DNA of 64,000 nt, taken from contig JACAAK010000011.1 in the NCBI GenBank assembly GCA_025093985.1, positions 1,860,001 to 1,924,000 of the forward strand, written 5' to 3'. This document shows, piece after piece, positions 10,287 through 22,720 of the stretch. The notes under the pieces were generated by a model. That model was given only the letters and a program-made list of their open reading frames with translations, did no database searches and was not told where the DNA came from. Position 1 is the first letter of the stretch; every line of letters begins with the position of its first letter. The stretch is from Calvatia gigantea (Eukaryota; Basidiomycota; Agaricomycetes; Agaricales; Lycoperdaceae). The translations under genes and the position numbers were made by a program.

Positions 10287-11377
10287 ATGTCGACTGTACT
10301 TTCTCTACCCCAAATTGTCTCAATTGATCCTCATGTTCGCCCAGAATGCGAGACGAACTTCAACGTGTCAGAATGCCATCGCTCTGGACCTTTCAAACTT
10401 AGGGTCCTTAAAGTGCCCGGCCGCTCCCATGCTAGGTTGAGCAAAGGGTTACATGAGGTATTGTCGCAACCGCCTTGCTAGATGTTCAGTAACGACTTTT
10501 CCTTTCTTTGTAGATCCAGCCGTTGCTCCCTAGGGAATGGTACGAAGTCCAAGGGCGTCCCCACGTAGGCCGGGCGGATTTCGCTACTGTTACCAATATG
10601 ATAGACCCCACCACTGGTGGTCCGACCGTGGGACTGGTGTCGCCTTTTTACGAGAGGGGTGGCGTCCTAGAACAGACAAACACCACAACAGAACAAAAGA
10701 AAAATTGGGTGAGCTACCGCTGGCTTTCCTGATTCCGTGGTGTAGACCGCCAACGCTCAACGTACCCTTTCTCAGTCACTTCAAATATGCGAGGCAGTGG
10801 CACACCTTCATGAACAACGGGATCGTCCATGGAAACGTGCATCCTGTGGGTCTTCCACCTTCAAAACTTTGTGCAGCGTCTGACCGTAACCCAATCAGCG
10901 GAACATTTTAATACAGGATGATGGGTCAGCCGTCCTAACGGACGCATGCTTGTATACCCTAACCGTCGATCATGTCATCACCGGGTTACCACTGGAGATC
11001 CAGACGAACCTCGGGTTCCCTAAGACGGTCGCATCCAAGACCACGGCTTCAGTTCAACACTTTGGTGGGAAGATTCGGCAGCTGTAGCGACCGAATACGG
11101 TGATATCTTCGGACTTGCGACCAGTATCTGGATGGTGAGCTATGAGGCTTTATTGGAGACTTTGTGCTGATCATATGCGAAGATTTTTGAGGGTAAAGAG
11201 CCCTGGTCTGAGCGCCAGGCGACACTTAAGGTCCTCAAATCTGCTCACCGGGATCTCCAAAGACCCACCGATATGAGCCTTGGTTTATGGCGCGTCCTGC
11301 ATGCGCTGTTTTCTCAGGAGAGCGGCAGTAAACCAACCCTCAAGGAGATAGAACAGGAGCTTGCGATGATCCAATAG
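10287..11377 (+). pseudogene. Broken kinase-like gene (fungal pseudokinase type)
   Basis: Pieces in order along the plus strand match a protein-kinase fold. Exon 1 is 10287-10457. Exon 2, 10514-10708, carries the hinge-like GLVSPFYERGGVL. After an intron, a piece from 10777 reads QICEAVAHLH, the helix before the catalytic loop. Then in another frame comes GIVHGNVHP, the catalytic-loop place, with Asn where kinases have Asp. DDGSAVLTDACLYTL (about 10918 on) stands where the DFG motif would be. The C-lobe follows in a further frame, EYGDIFGLATSIW, then an intron and SKPTLKEIEQEL before TAG at 11377. At least two single-base-type frame changes (near 10812 and between about 10975 and 11020) separate the pieces. 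A gene with missed tiny introns is less likely. Confidence 0.6.
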
Positions 11378-14300
11378 TCACTTAGCCAATAGTTCAGTTG
11401 CACTTCTTTCATGACGGCTAACCGTGGCATAATATGTTTACGTGTGTTAAAATAGTGGGCGAATAGATTAATTTCGTGTTTCCCGAAAGCCAGTCAGCGA
11501 GATGAGAAACTAACTTGAAAATGTTTAATTTGCATCTGTACTAGCAAGGCTATTGGCAAGGGATTTCTGGAAAGACTTAACTCGCAATTATTGTTGTCCG
11601 CCACAAGCACCCTCACAAGCCCTGTGGAAATTTCAGTCTAGGTGTAGTTATACATAACCTTTCATCCACGTCGGGCCTGAGGCTGTGCGACAGCCCCATT
11701 TAAGTTGCTGTTCTCTCCCTCCACCCCGCAGCGCTACATCACTTAACCTTCCGGTTTTCGACCACGTACACACGTCATCCATTTCGTTCTGCCTTTTTAA
11801 CTCCTCTGCCCCCCTCCCCGTAACATAAGCTATCCCCAGCCGGATACCAACACAATGATTGGGGTCTTGGGCACGTGCCGTTTCTGGTCGCTAGCTAGCT
11901 GGTTGACGTTGTAAGCACAAGTAAAATCCTCCTCCCTCTACATCACCATCTGCCAGTTCAACTCGCCGAAGTGCTGAAATACCTCCAACACACCATGATC
12001 GCCCACAAATCACAGGCTCCCATAAGTGGGAAGTGGCTCAGATCCCCGCTGACGACGGATCAGCTCCGTACATGCCCACCGCCGTCAATCCTGCAGGACT
12101 CAAAATCCGAACGTTCCAACAAGTATTGTGTCATTGTTTGGGGTTGTTGCCTTGGAAGTATATGACGCAACGATTTAGATTCGCACCTCCCCTGTCCCCT
12201 CCATTTTCTTTGGTTTTTCACTCGCTCCCCTTGCAGTTTCTGTGCCATTGGACATTTTTGTGTGACTTGCAAGACCGGGAGTAAATAGAAAACACGTCGT
12301 AGCCTGCTATAAATGCAATCTTTGTTTCCCCCGACACACTCGTTCTATAACTGCCGATCCTCCTTCTCTCTCTTGAACGTCAAGTCCTTGCACTTGGAGT
12401 TTCCTCCCTGAAACCGTTTCCATCCTGATATTAGGCGGACGCTAGTATCTATATGTTGTACCCCCGAACTCGTCCCTTTATTGCCAGGGTTATTCATACA
12501 AACATGCAATTGGGTGCCTTCGCTTAAGGGTGCAGAGAGATCGACGCTTTTCTCGGCTACCATTTTCAACGAAAAAGGTTCACCAAGGCCCGAGGACCCT
12601 TGCCAATTATCTGCGCCAAAAGTGTCCTGACAGATCCTCGGCGCCTTCGAGGCGCCTTTCCGATTGATCATTGCGTCACCCGGTAAGGCTCCAGGTAACC
12701 CGCTTATCCTCTAAATCTCCTTATATCGAATAGAGTAGACCTTACCAATTGTGTAGAATACGTCAGTGGTTCCTTCTGAAGTTGGTGTTATCCCAATGCC
12801 GTTTGTTGGGCGAAATTAGACTGATCCCAGGGTCCTCGGATCCGACCCCACTTCCGTTGTTTCATTGCATCATCAGCTTTCAAGTTTTTGAAGACGCCTG
12901 TTGCATGACTGGGGGCTCCGGCGGGCATACTCTATAGCTCTCCAGGATCTCCGTTATGTGGCCTCCCTGATATAGGGGCAGGAGATATTGTTTCCTGAAG
13001 GAGCTAGTAGAGTTTACTGACTTTCTGATGGGATTTTTTTTTTCGTTGATTAGTTCAATCGCAATAGGCTCACCGAATAAGTTCATTGCTGAATTAGTCC
13101 TGTCGTTCCGGGGTAGGATTAAGGAGAACAACCCGCATAGGCGGACAGTAAATATCAAAACCCATATCAAAATTTGATAATTCCTAACGACTAATAGTTT
13201 TTTGTTGCATTTAGTCCGAGGAGGTTCAAGATTGTAACCTGAGAGAATGATGGCTCGATGGCCTACCCCGACCTGTCATTGAGCTAACGCCCAATATTCA
13301 ATGGTTACTCGAGTACCCGCCCTGTGAAACAACACTAGTACTGATGTCTGTTGGTTGCACTGAGAGAGACAGACTAGAAGCGGCAGCAAAGCAACATTTA
13401 AACAAGTATACGAACTCTTCCCATGCGGATTGCGTACCCTCAAGGACAACCAGTCCGGTGACCACTGACACCCACGACCATAGACAGCGAGCGCCATAGT
13501 TCGACGCAGGATGTCTGACTTCAGAACGTGATTGCATCATCTCCTTAGAAAATCTTTATGACAAAGAGCTGCGTATCGGGGAGACCTTGACATGTTCATG
13601 TGGAGACCCTCTCCCCACGGCATGCACTCTGGCTTCTGTCGATCAGTCAGAAGCATGAATCCGTAACCCGACACGCCAATATATTCACTCCGCCGGTGAC
13701 ATACAGTGCGAGTGACGCTATCTGGTGGGACATAATGGCACTCCAATATGCGTGGTAAAACCCCGAGGACTTGTTTGTGTATCAAAGTTAAAGTTAAGAT
13801 CTCACCGCACCGTGAGTGAGTGGGGACTCACGTTTGCCAACCATGACTCCAAAGATCTCAGCCAACGAACGTTGGAATCTACATTACCCAACAGGGGGAA
13901 CTACCATCAAGAGAAGCAATATCTGACACCACAACGGCCTGATGGCGGGAAGATGCGCAAGTCAGAGGAACCGTGCGAGGATCTTCCAGGAGATGGGACT
14001 TGGTTCTTTTTCAAGATAAGCTGAACAGCAAGATCATCTATTGATATCAAACGTATGGGGTGTGCGTCCCGGATCTTGGAGATTACATACGCACTCGTGA
14101 TCTGATGGGTGCTTCTAGTTGGTGTTACGTGAGGAATGCCTACTGTCAGCAAAGCACCACTCCACAGCCTCAAAGAAGTTAGAAGAGTGTTCAGATAACT
14201 TTTTTGCGCTTTTTTTTAATCTGGGGGGGGGGGGTGTTTCAAATTTCTGCGTCAAGTCTTCGAAGGGCACTAGAAGGCGGTGCACTGCATGCAGCTTAAC

Positions 14301-15033
14301 CGATCTCACAGATCGTGAAACATGAGAAATAAAACCGGCGCGAAGTCTCCCGGGCCCACCCATGACTACTCTTGAAGGAGGGAGCACAGCCTGAGTATCA
14401 CCACAATTATCTCAAGATCGAAGCTGCGTGTGTATCATGATGTAGGTGGACAAGGCGATTAGATGAAAAGGTATTACGGAATAACGCCCCTCCACACCAG
14501 TCGTCTAGGGGGTGCCATTGTTCAAAGCATCAAGATTAAAGACCACGCGGTGCAAAGGTATCGCTAGGATATATCCCGTAAGATGCTGTGTGAGGCCTTG
14601 AGGAGTCGGTTGGAGCAACAGGACAATCTTAGCTCTTATGCCTATACGGGCCCACATCATGATCCCTCCGGACTCTGGTGGCAGCACTCAAATCAGGGCC
14701 AATCGCGGTGACGGCTCCGGTTCAAGACTCAGCTCTTAGCCTGCTCGGGGTTGTATTGCTCGTCCTTTTCCGCTCCGACGTGCTCATTAATGAAGTTTTC
14801 GGAGCTATCATAATATTTCTTGACTCGCGGATGTCAAGTGGGGTAATGCAGTATATTACAATGCACGCGGTATCTCTGCAACTCTAGATAAAGTGCAAGT
14901 CGTGAGGTCGACCCAGAAGATAATTGAAATGGATAAGTTATGGTCAAAACAATGGAGTAATGTAAGAGTTCGAAATGCCCAATAGATCGACCAAGCACAG
15001 AGAGAGAGAATGCGGGGAATAATAAACAATGAG
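11378..15033. other. Gene-poor stretch, 3.7 kb
   Basis: No exon chain, tRNA or transposon ends recognised on either strand. Pyrimidine-rich tracts occur at 11710-11830 and 12190-12240. A poly-G run of about 12 lies at 14223-14234, and a T run at 13027-13038. Scattered frames of 60-120 codons lack motifs and are probably chance. Confidence 0.4.
14223..14234. repeat. Poly-G homopolymer of about 12
   Basis: Uninterrupted G run on the plus strand, following an eight-T run at about 14211. Its length is likely unreliable in the assembly. Confidence 0.7.
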
Positions 15034-16493
15034 CTAGTAGAGCGTCATCGATCTCGCCTTGCCGGCAGGTCGGGGAGTTGGGGTAGGTGCATCTTTGGTT
15101 GCACCGACGCCTACCTCGACAGCAAATGACATGCTGGCCCTCCTCGACGAAGCCAAGGGCCGTTGAGGAGTACCATACTCGTCAACAATACCCGAGAGCC
15201 TCATCTGGCTGCAGAAGCTTTGCAGCCTCTTTGCAGCTTTTTTCCTCTCCTCCACTTCCTCCTGAGTTGGAGCGTATCCCGCAGCAGTAACCGAAACTTT
15301 GATATTCGTGAGCTTCTTGTAGAACTCCGAGCCCCGTTCCAACTTGATAGCGAGGAACTCTTCGAGAGCAGTGCACACATCAACTACATCGTCTTCGTAA
15401 CATTGCATGGACAATGTCTCGATAGGTGAGCCCGCCAGGTTCGAAATGGTCTCGACGACACTATCAACAGGGAAGAACGGCGCAATATGGAGTTTGCGTA
15501 GCTTCCGGAGTGGGGTCTCAGAAGGCTTAGCAAAGAGGGTGTCGTTGGATACCGCGGTGGTGAGTGAAAACTCGTCAACGGTGGGTCCAACAGCAGCCAT
15601 GATCCTCTCAGTGCACGTCCGGTTAAAGTCCTCATTCTCGTGGTAGCAACTCCCGAGATCGAGGACCTCTAGCCGGCAAGCGACAGGGGTTGTAGACCAG
15701 TGCTCGTCTCCGAGATGGGTATCTCGGATAGTGAGTTTCCGGAGGGTGGGGATCCGGAGTAATGATGGGAGGCGGAGGTCTGATCCGAGGAGGGGGTGAT
15801 CCGGGACATCCTCATCGCCACGGACAAGAGGAATGTAGGGCACTCCGAGAAGTTCTGGAGCATGCAGCTCAGAGCGGGTGATGCGATCAAGAGAGAGCTC
15901 GTGAAGGGTGGGGCAGGAAGCGGCAATGGCAACGACAAGGCGTTCGCTCCTGAATAGGGCATGTGAGTAATTACCGGTGACACCGGATATCAGAGAAGCT
16001 TACAGAGGGGCGCAGTCTTCACTCCCAACGTTAGAAATGGAAAGCTGCCTTGAGATTGGAGAGGAAAGGGAAGGGAGTGACGACACTGCTGTCGAACGAA
16101 CCGGAAACCCTGAGAACGAGGGAAGAAAGTCGGGGACAGGCGGAAAGGAGGGTGATAACGGCGTCTGAGCGCTCTCGGAGTGAAACGTGGGTTATGGCAA
16201 AGGGTTCCTCGTCTGTGGTGGCGAGTTCGAGTGTCTCAATGTTTGTGTGGTAGCTACGTGGAACATTTTCGAGGAAACGCAGGAGAGCGCTGAAGTCGTT
16301 CAGTTTGATGGACTGGATCAATGTCAGCACAAGTCTTTGTTCTCTGCGTCTAGCAACGTACTCTGAAGCGTGCTGGGACGCAAGCCTGGTACGAGACCTG
16401 GTTGGTCTTTGCCAAGGAGTCTACGTCGTCTGGATGGAGGGTAGAGATGATGGTGAGCTTGAGCTCTGTAGGGAGGGATTGCCAAGAAGCCAT
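15034..16493 (-). CDS. F-box/LRR-type protein, one apparent frameshift
   Basis: Probable substrate receptor of an SCF ubiquitin ligase or a divergent member of the large agaric F-box family. Minus-strand exons 16362-16493, 16004-16312 and 15034-15949, joined by GT-AG introns. Residues 3-42 form a short F-box (WQSLPTELKLTIISTLHPDDV). Leucine-rich segments follow, such as IETLELA, CPRLSSLVLRVSG, CPTLHELSLD and IPTLRKLTI. In exon 2 near 16048 the sequence shifts by one base: the continuation (LSISNVGSEDC) lies one frame away and needs one G fewer in a GG pair. The phase of the next intron fits only if that base is removed, so the insertion is real relative to the ancestral frame. About 450 residues without it. 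It is either a young pseudogene or a sequence error. Confidence 0.75.
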
Positions 16494-19400
16494 TGGATTG
16501 TGGAAGTGGAATCTTTTGGGCGTGCTTGTATTTGAATGATCAGATCGTCCGACGTCCTCGATTTCGACTTCATCGGCGATTTCCAAAAAAACATACTCGT
16601 CCAAAAATAGTTGTTTGTTTCTATTTGGAGCTGATGCTGTACCCCCCGTGCTCTCCGCAATCTCCCTCGCTTCATCACGAACACTCCTCGGCCACCCTAC
16701 CTACACCCAGTCATCTGTACATACATCGTGATCATACTCACTCGCTTCTTAAAATTCATATATTTGCTCCCATCCCTCTTCAGTTTCAGCGCTCACTTCT
16801 GTAATCGAATCTCAAGGGACTATCCGAAGTCAGATTCCATCTGGCTGCCGCCCTGCACACGTTCCCGTCATTCATAATTCACTTTCTGCGAAAATTTTCC
16901 AGATCTATCACTTCCATGTGCACATGCGTACCCTTAGCAGAATAAAGAAAGTAGTGGTCCTCCGTCTCGAAGGAACGAGGCCAAATTAAGCGGTTACGGA
17001 ACTGTCCCAATCTCATGTGATACGGACTTCCCAGTCGCCCAGCTACCGCTGTTCCTCCGCGTCCGGTAACTAAGTCCGCCCACCTCGGGTGTGAAAGGGC
17101 GCCGACAGCGACGCTGTATGCCGAATTCACCCAAATATCCTCGTGTTCCAGTCATCTAAAAACGAGTAGGAAGACCATGATACCTGTAACATGTCCTCAA
17201 CCGCAGTGACGACATTACAACGCGCTCTGGTCGGAATGAGATTCTTGCCCCCTCAGCAGGCAGGGGCGCATCTGATGGCTGTTACCCTCCGTGTTCAAAG
17301 GCTGGTTGTAGGTCCCTCATACAATACAATAACTCAATCTGAAAGGCATTGATCAAGCGATAAGGCCGTTGTTGTTGTAGCAGTTACCCCTATAGAAAAT
17401 CGTGTCAACGGCAAGCTGGCCTTTGGTTGGCTGACGGAATACCCCTATTCTGTTTCATGGCTGTTACCTCTTGCATCACATCAGAACCCCTCCTCCGCCC
17501 ATCAAAATATCATTGGTTGTTATCAAGTGCGGCGTCACAAAACATCATCTATCAATCCTGGGCAATGCAACGCTGACGCTACCCGTGAAGGATGCTGGTA
17601 AAACAAAAGAAAGGGTAAAAACATCTCCGCCGACATTACTCTCGACATTTTGTGATTCAACCATCTCTGAGCCGTTCAGCACGGAGACGCTCCTGAGTCA
17701 CACACAGAAAAACCCCTCCGCATACCTGGAATAGGAGAGTAGCCCTTAAAACGCTTTCTCTCTCCACGTGTCTGTACTTACCGGTCCAATCATATTGACC
17801 TTCGCTCCGAGCATCTCTTCAGCTATTCTTATTACAGAACGGTCGAGAAGGACTACTAGAATGGACCTAACAATTGACACTACCGCCACCAAAGTTCACT
17901 ACGCTAGAGAAGAGATAAGGCAAGCCCCACGAAGGAACAACGCTTCTCCACCCCCATTAAAAATAGTGGGCTAACTCTCTGTAGATTATCGATTCGTAAC
18001 CCCTTTGCATTTGGGCGCTTAATGATCTTCACGCGGAGGAGCTGATACGATAAGGCCCGGCAGGATCCGTCAGGGTCTTCGAGCCATTTGTGCCTTGGCA
18101 CCTCACGAAGCAGACTTTTGAAGAGTTGTCGAGAAGAATGTCGGATTTCTGCTTGTATCGGCGTACCTCCAATTCGAGCTCGTACGGGGTACTCACCTCA
18201 GTAACTAGATGAGAACTATATCTCGAGCTGATACATCCGTATGGTGGCGCTTCATTTCCGGGCTTGATAGTTTCATATCCATTTCACCTCGGACATTGCA
18301 CGATCATGACACGTATTATTGCCACCAACCGAACAAAAAAGTGCGCAACATTCCACAATCAATTGGCCAATAGCCGCTGTTATGACACTAAGGCCTGAGG
18401 TGCTACTACACGGGGAAGCGATGTTGTTTGCCGGTGACGGTGACGTGCACTGCCAACCTCCCTCCGCGAAAAGACGGTCCCTTCAGTGAGCTCGCGTAGC
18501 TACCCTCCGCCCGAAACTCGTAAGATCCGCAGTCAGATTCGTCAGCTTGCGTCCTCGGGGCAACCTATGTATACTAAGCGGTGCCTGATGATACGCCCGT
18601 GTTTCTCGTTTGTTAAATCCAGGGATTTTAACATAGGTTAAGGGTTGTTCCTCGTGGGATGGGGACGTCGGACTTAGTAATGCAATTACCAGCCACAAGG
18701 ACGCATAATAAAAACTGTAGCCGGCCATATGCTTCATCAAAGTCTTGTACTTGTTCGAAATGAAAACAAATTGCGATCAAGTTGGTCGTGACGATGCTAC
18801 ATATCGACCTCATCATTTGCGGGGAACTGCTCAAGAAGTTGTGACCAACAACGGTACGGCCTAGACAACCCTTCGCAAAAATGAGCATTTACATACCCCG
18901 CATTCCTCGCATTTACAGAACATCACAGCATTCAACCCAAGTCGGAACGAACCTAGGAAGCCCAGAGCCGCACCCGCATTCCTCGCAGACGTCCTATAAA
19001 TACGAAGTGATTGACAATACGAATTAACCGTCGTAGTCGAGTCCCATTTGACATTGGCAACACACAGCACCGTGACAGCAGTGTGCGCAGCACAGAGAGA
19101 GAACTGCTGACAAAGCCTTAATTGAGGCTTGGCACGCTTAAGCTTTTGACGTTTGACGATGACTACAGTGTTGGCTCATGGCGGAATTATCAACGTCCAG
19201 CCCCCGATCCATTGCCATCACGGCAGCTGACGGAAAACATATGTACTGGATTCACGGTACGGAGGAAGAAATCTGCCTCAAAACATCAAGCCCCCATTTT
19301 GGGGTAGCGGATCATATTGGAGTCGGGGTGCACTGGTGTTGACTCTCCACAGGCAACCCACACGTTCGGGACCTCCTTAGTCCGGAGGTCCCCACTCCGC

Positions 19401-22400
19401 TTTCAGGTTCCTCAGACGAAGCGGATCCACAGAATCGGAGGTAGGATATTAATTTTTCCGCAATATTGCTCGTACTGCCGACATGTGTCGTGTGTATCAT
19501 TCGGAGGGAAGAAGTGAAGCAGTTTCACGCGGTGGTGGTTGTGGTTTTGGTGTATTTTTGGCCTTACCATTTGTCGCGGGCTCACGGATCCTGGGAGACC
19601 TAGAGTAGCGACATGCCCGTGCATCAAACACTGCATTCAGAATTACCCTAGGACATAGGAAGAAGATTCTTCCCGTTCATCAATGCGCTAAATATCGCGA
19701 CAGGGGACCAAGGAATATCGGTAGGTGACGTAGGTCCTGCTATCGTTGGGAGAGCGAAACTCACGGGGAAATCTTTCGGGTCGGCTTCAAACCGAGAAAC
19801 ACGGGAACTTAAATGTGAGGCCGCCAAACTGAAAGCGACTATTGCACACTATGACCGCATAAGAGGAAGGAGGAAGGGGCTTCTCGCCCACGTCTAGCTT
19901 TGTGACTCATTACGTAGTTACTGCTTTAGAGGTACGACTGTAATATTGGAAAACACCTCACAGAAGCTAGAAGGAGGGACTGATGAATCATATTGGTCTT
20001 ACAGGTTTGGAGAAAGATAAGGTTTGCCAACGAGCAGGTGCTGTTGCCCGGTCATCCGAGCCAACATCTAAAGGCCGATAATTTGGAGATTGCGTACTAA
20101 AACATAAGACGGGCACGCGAGGGATCTTGGTAGGGGCCGGGCAGATACCCTCGTAGGAGTGGTGGATATCACTGATCACATCTCCGCCATTCCGTAGCTA
20201 TTAAGTGCAGCCCCAACAGTCATTCAGGGTCCTTGCCGATCTTGCTTTCCCCCAATGCTTATTTCCTGATGTTTGCCTGCCAACAAGCCCAGGCTCATCA
20301 GTATGGGGATAGAATAATGCGATGGGAACGGAGGCATCAGTCAAATTCTCACCAATACAAGATCGGTAGCCATTGGCACGTGGTGTTGAACGGGTCGAAG
20401 CCTAGTTTGACCAGGGCGATGGCAGACGTTCAACGTTCAACGTTCAACGTTCAGCGTTGCAAGGCCCGTTCTCCGGATAGATTGATCGCCTCCTGTAGTC
20501 CGAGTTTCCCGGATAACCATTAGCATTCAGTCGCGAAGCATTGATCAAGCGAGCCAGCAGATACAAGAGCCAAGAGATCGAATCCGCCATCTTCCAACTT
20601 ATTCTTCCTAGCCATTCTAGTGGTAAAAATACGCCTTCATATGTGGTGTTTGGCGACAGGTCCCAAGTCGAGAGCTCAGCGAAAGGGGTGGCAACCTTAT
20701 AGGCAGACGAAGTATTCCGAGCGCCTGCATACACGAACCACATCCCAGCACGGGTCAAGTAGCCCAAAACAACCTTTTACTTCTCACCGCCAGGACAACG
20801 CCACGTTTCACGGTACAGAGGTCAAGGGATGATACTTCTGAGGATCGACGGAAGACGGGCATGGCAGCTTCTCTTGGGATTCACTTTCCAACAGCTTGAG
20901 ACCCTGGGACGATTAACCCACATAGAGAAGTATTCAGTGCTTCTTAATCGGTTGTTAGAAATCTAAAATACAATTTTTGAGACTCATCGTAGCTGCTGGG
21001 TACACTGGATCCATCTAGGCTCGGTAAAGGAAAGAAAGGCCATCGACAATGGCGGCTGAGAGCGTACCGCAAAGTATTTGCTGGCGAGAATCAAGCCACC
21101 CTTACTTAAGAAGCTCAAGGGGCGGGTGAGCTTGGCGGAAATCCCCCTCTGCACATTAGGAGCGAGTGCGCTTATGAGATGGAACGCATTTGCGGAGGGG
21201 AGTTGCAGTATCCCCGAATGGTCTCCCGACTGCAATAGCAAGAGAATGTATCATAGACCTTCTTTTGGGTTCCCTTCCAAGTCCCTGGCTGTCTTAACGC
21301 TCGCAGCATACAGTATATCAACAGCCGCAGATTCCTATCCTCCAAATGATTACGAAGGGACCTCCAGGTGTTCAAAGGGGCTGAAGGGCGATCTGAAGGA
21401 AACCCCGCTCTTCAAAGCTACCTCGTAGCTTTTCTGTTATGTGAAAGGGACTGCACTGCGAAAAGAGGGAACGACTGTCTGATGGGATATGTGATCTATG
21501 ATAATAATAATGCGATGCAAACTAGTCCGTGCCCAGTCAACTGTTCACATACACAATCATGTAACCAGCCCCCCATCGAACATCTTACAATGTGATCGTA
21601 TCCCAATTGCGCCTTCTTGAGTTTTATTTATGAGAATCCGACGTTCAAATAAGTCTCTCTACATACCCCCTCTAAGCCCATTGATATCCCCAAACCCCAG
21701 GCCTTGGAAAACCCACGTTCTTAAACCACGTATATTCTCAAGAAGCTACCGGGCCACCCTCATACGAGGCCGGCGTTTTAAGATAGACTGCTCAATATAT
21801 TGTATACCTAACCCATCACTCTTCATCTGTCTCCGCAGCTAGACCTCCTAAACTTTGGAGTTGCCTTCTTCTCGTTTGACTTTCTTCACTGGGGAATTCA
21901 AGGATCTGAAACTGTCACTGTGCTTTGCCAAGTGTCATGCAATCTCTACGGGACCTGTCTAGAGTCCCTAAAATGGTTCCCAAGTTACACAAGTTATCAC
22001 AGCCTCAACTAACAGATGTGATGGGCGTTAATGAGGCTCACCAGACCTTCCCTGGAACCCTATTCTAAATGCACGACCTTCAACGATGAATACCAATGGT
22101 GTGACCCATACTTATGCGACTTATCGGCGCAGCTTCTGAGCTTAATCGGGCTACCGCCCCTTGAGTGATACTTCCAATTCTCTAAGAAGAGTAGCTTGGT
22201 GATGAATGCTTACTAATCCTCCCCCTTCGGAGCCAAGGGAAGTGCGGCTAACCCCACACTCTATAATCAATGTCTCAATAAATTTTATCGGCGAATTTCA
22301 AGAATTATATTCCCGTGTTCAAGATAACCCGCTCAGCTCGATACTTTGTGCGCAAAAGAAATGTGCCTCGCGTAAAGCCTGCGCCTGGCCGGCCTGACGG

Positions 22401-22720
22401 GCGAGGTTCCACCGGCCGTCTGACAGCTCCTGATCCACTTCAGCGAATTGTGGAGGAGGAACACCTTTAAACACAACATCGCAACAGCTATGTATGTGCA
22501 GTCAATTCAAACAGCTTTGTTAATATGGAATGACTAATTCGATTGCCAGTTCCACGATCCAGTTACATCAGTTAGTTACTCCATGGGAATCGAAGTGATG
22601 GGTAGCTCTAATTCTTAGCCCTCAATACATATATCCCGATGCATCCGCAGGTCTCTTCTTCCCTCGCTGTCAGTCTCGTCACCCCAAGTCGCCTCTCGCT
22701 CTTCGCCTCGCACGTTCAGG
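16494..22720. other. Gene-poor stretch, 6.2 kb
   Basis: No exon chain, RNA gene or transposon ends that I can support on either strand. It contains a 7-bp minisatellite at 20427-20454 and many uninformative frames of 60-116 codons. The F-box gene start bounds it on the left and the first Galpha gene on the right. Confidence 0.4.
20427..20454. repeat. Minisatellite, four copies of a 7-bp unit
   Basis: Four tandem copies of cgttcaa; the last ends in g instead of a, and cgtt of a fifth copy follows. Confidence 0.85.

Noticed and set aside
17346..20555. A 15-base word gcattgatcaagcga found at about 17346 and 20538
   Set aside because: The flanks do not match, and two copies of one 15-mer in 6 kb of gene-poor DNA is not enough to call a repeat.
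21078..21428. 116-codon plus-strand frame with LARIKPPLLKKLKGRVS
   Set aside because: No recognised family, no splice partners, and a frame of similar length on the other strand.
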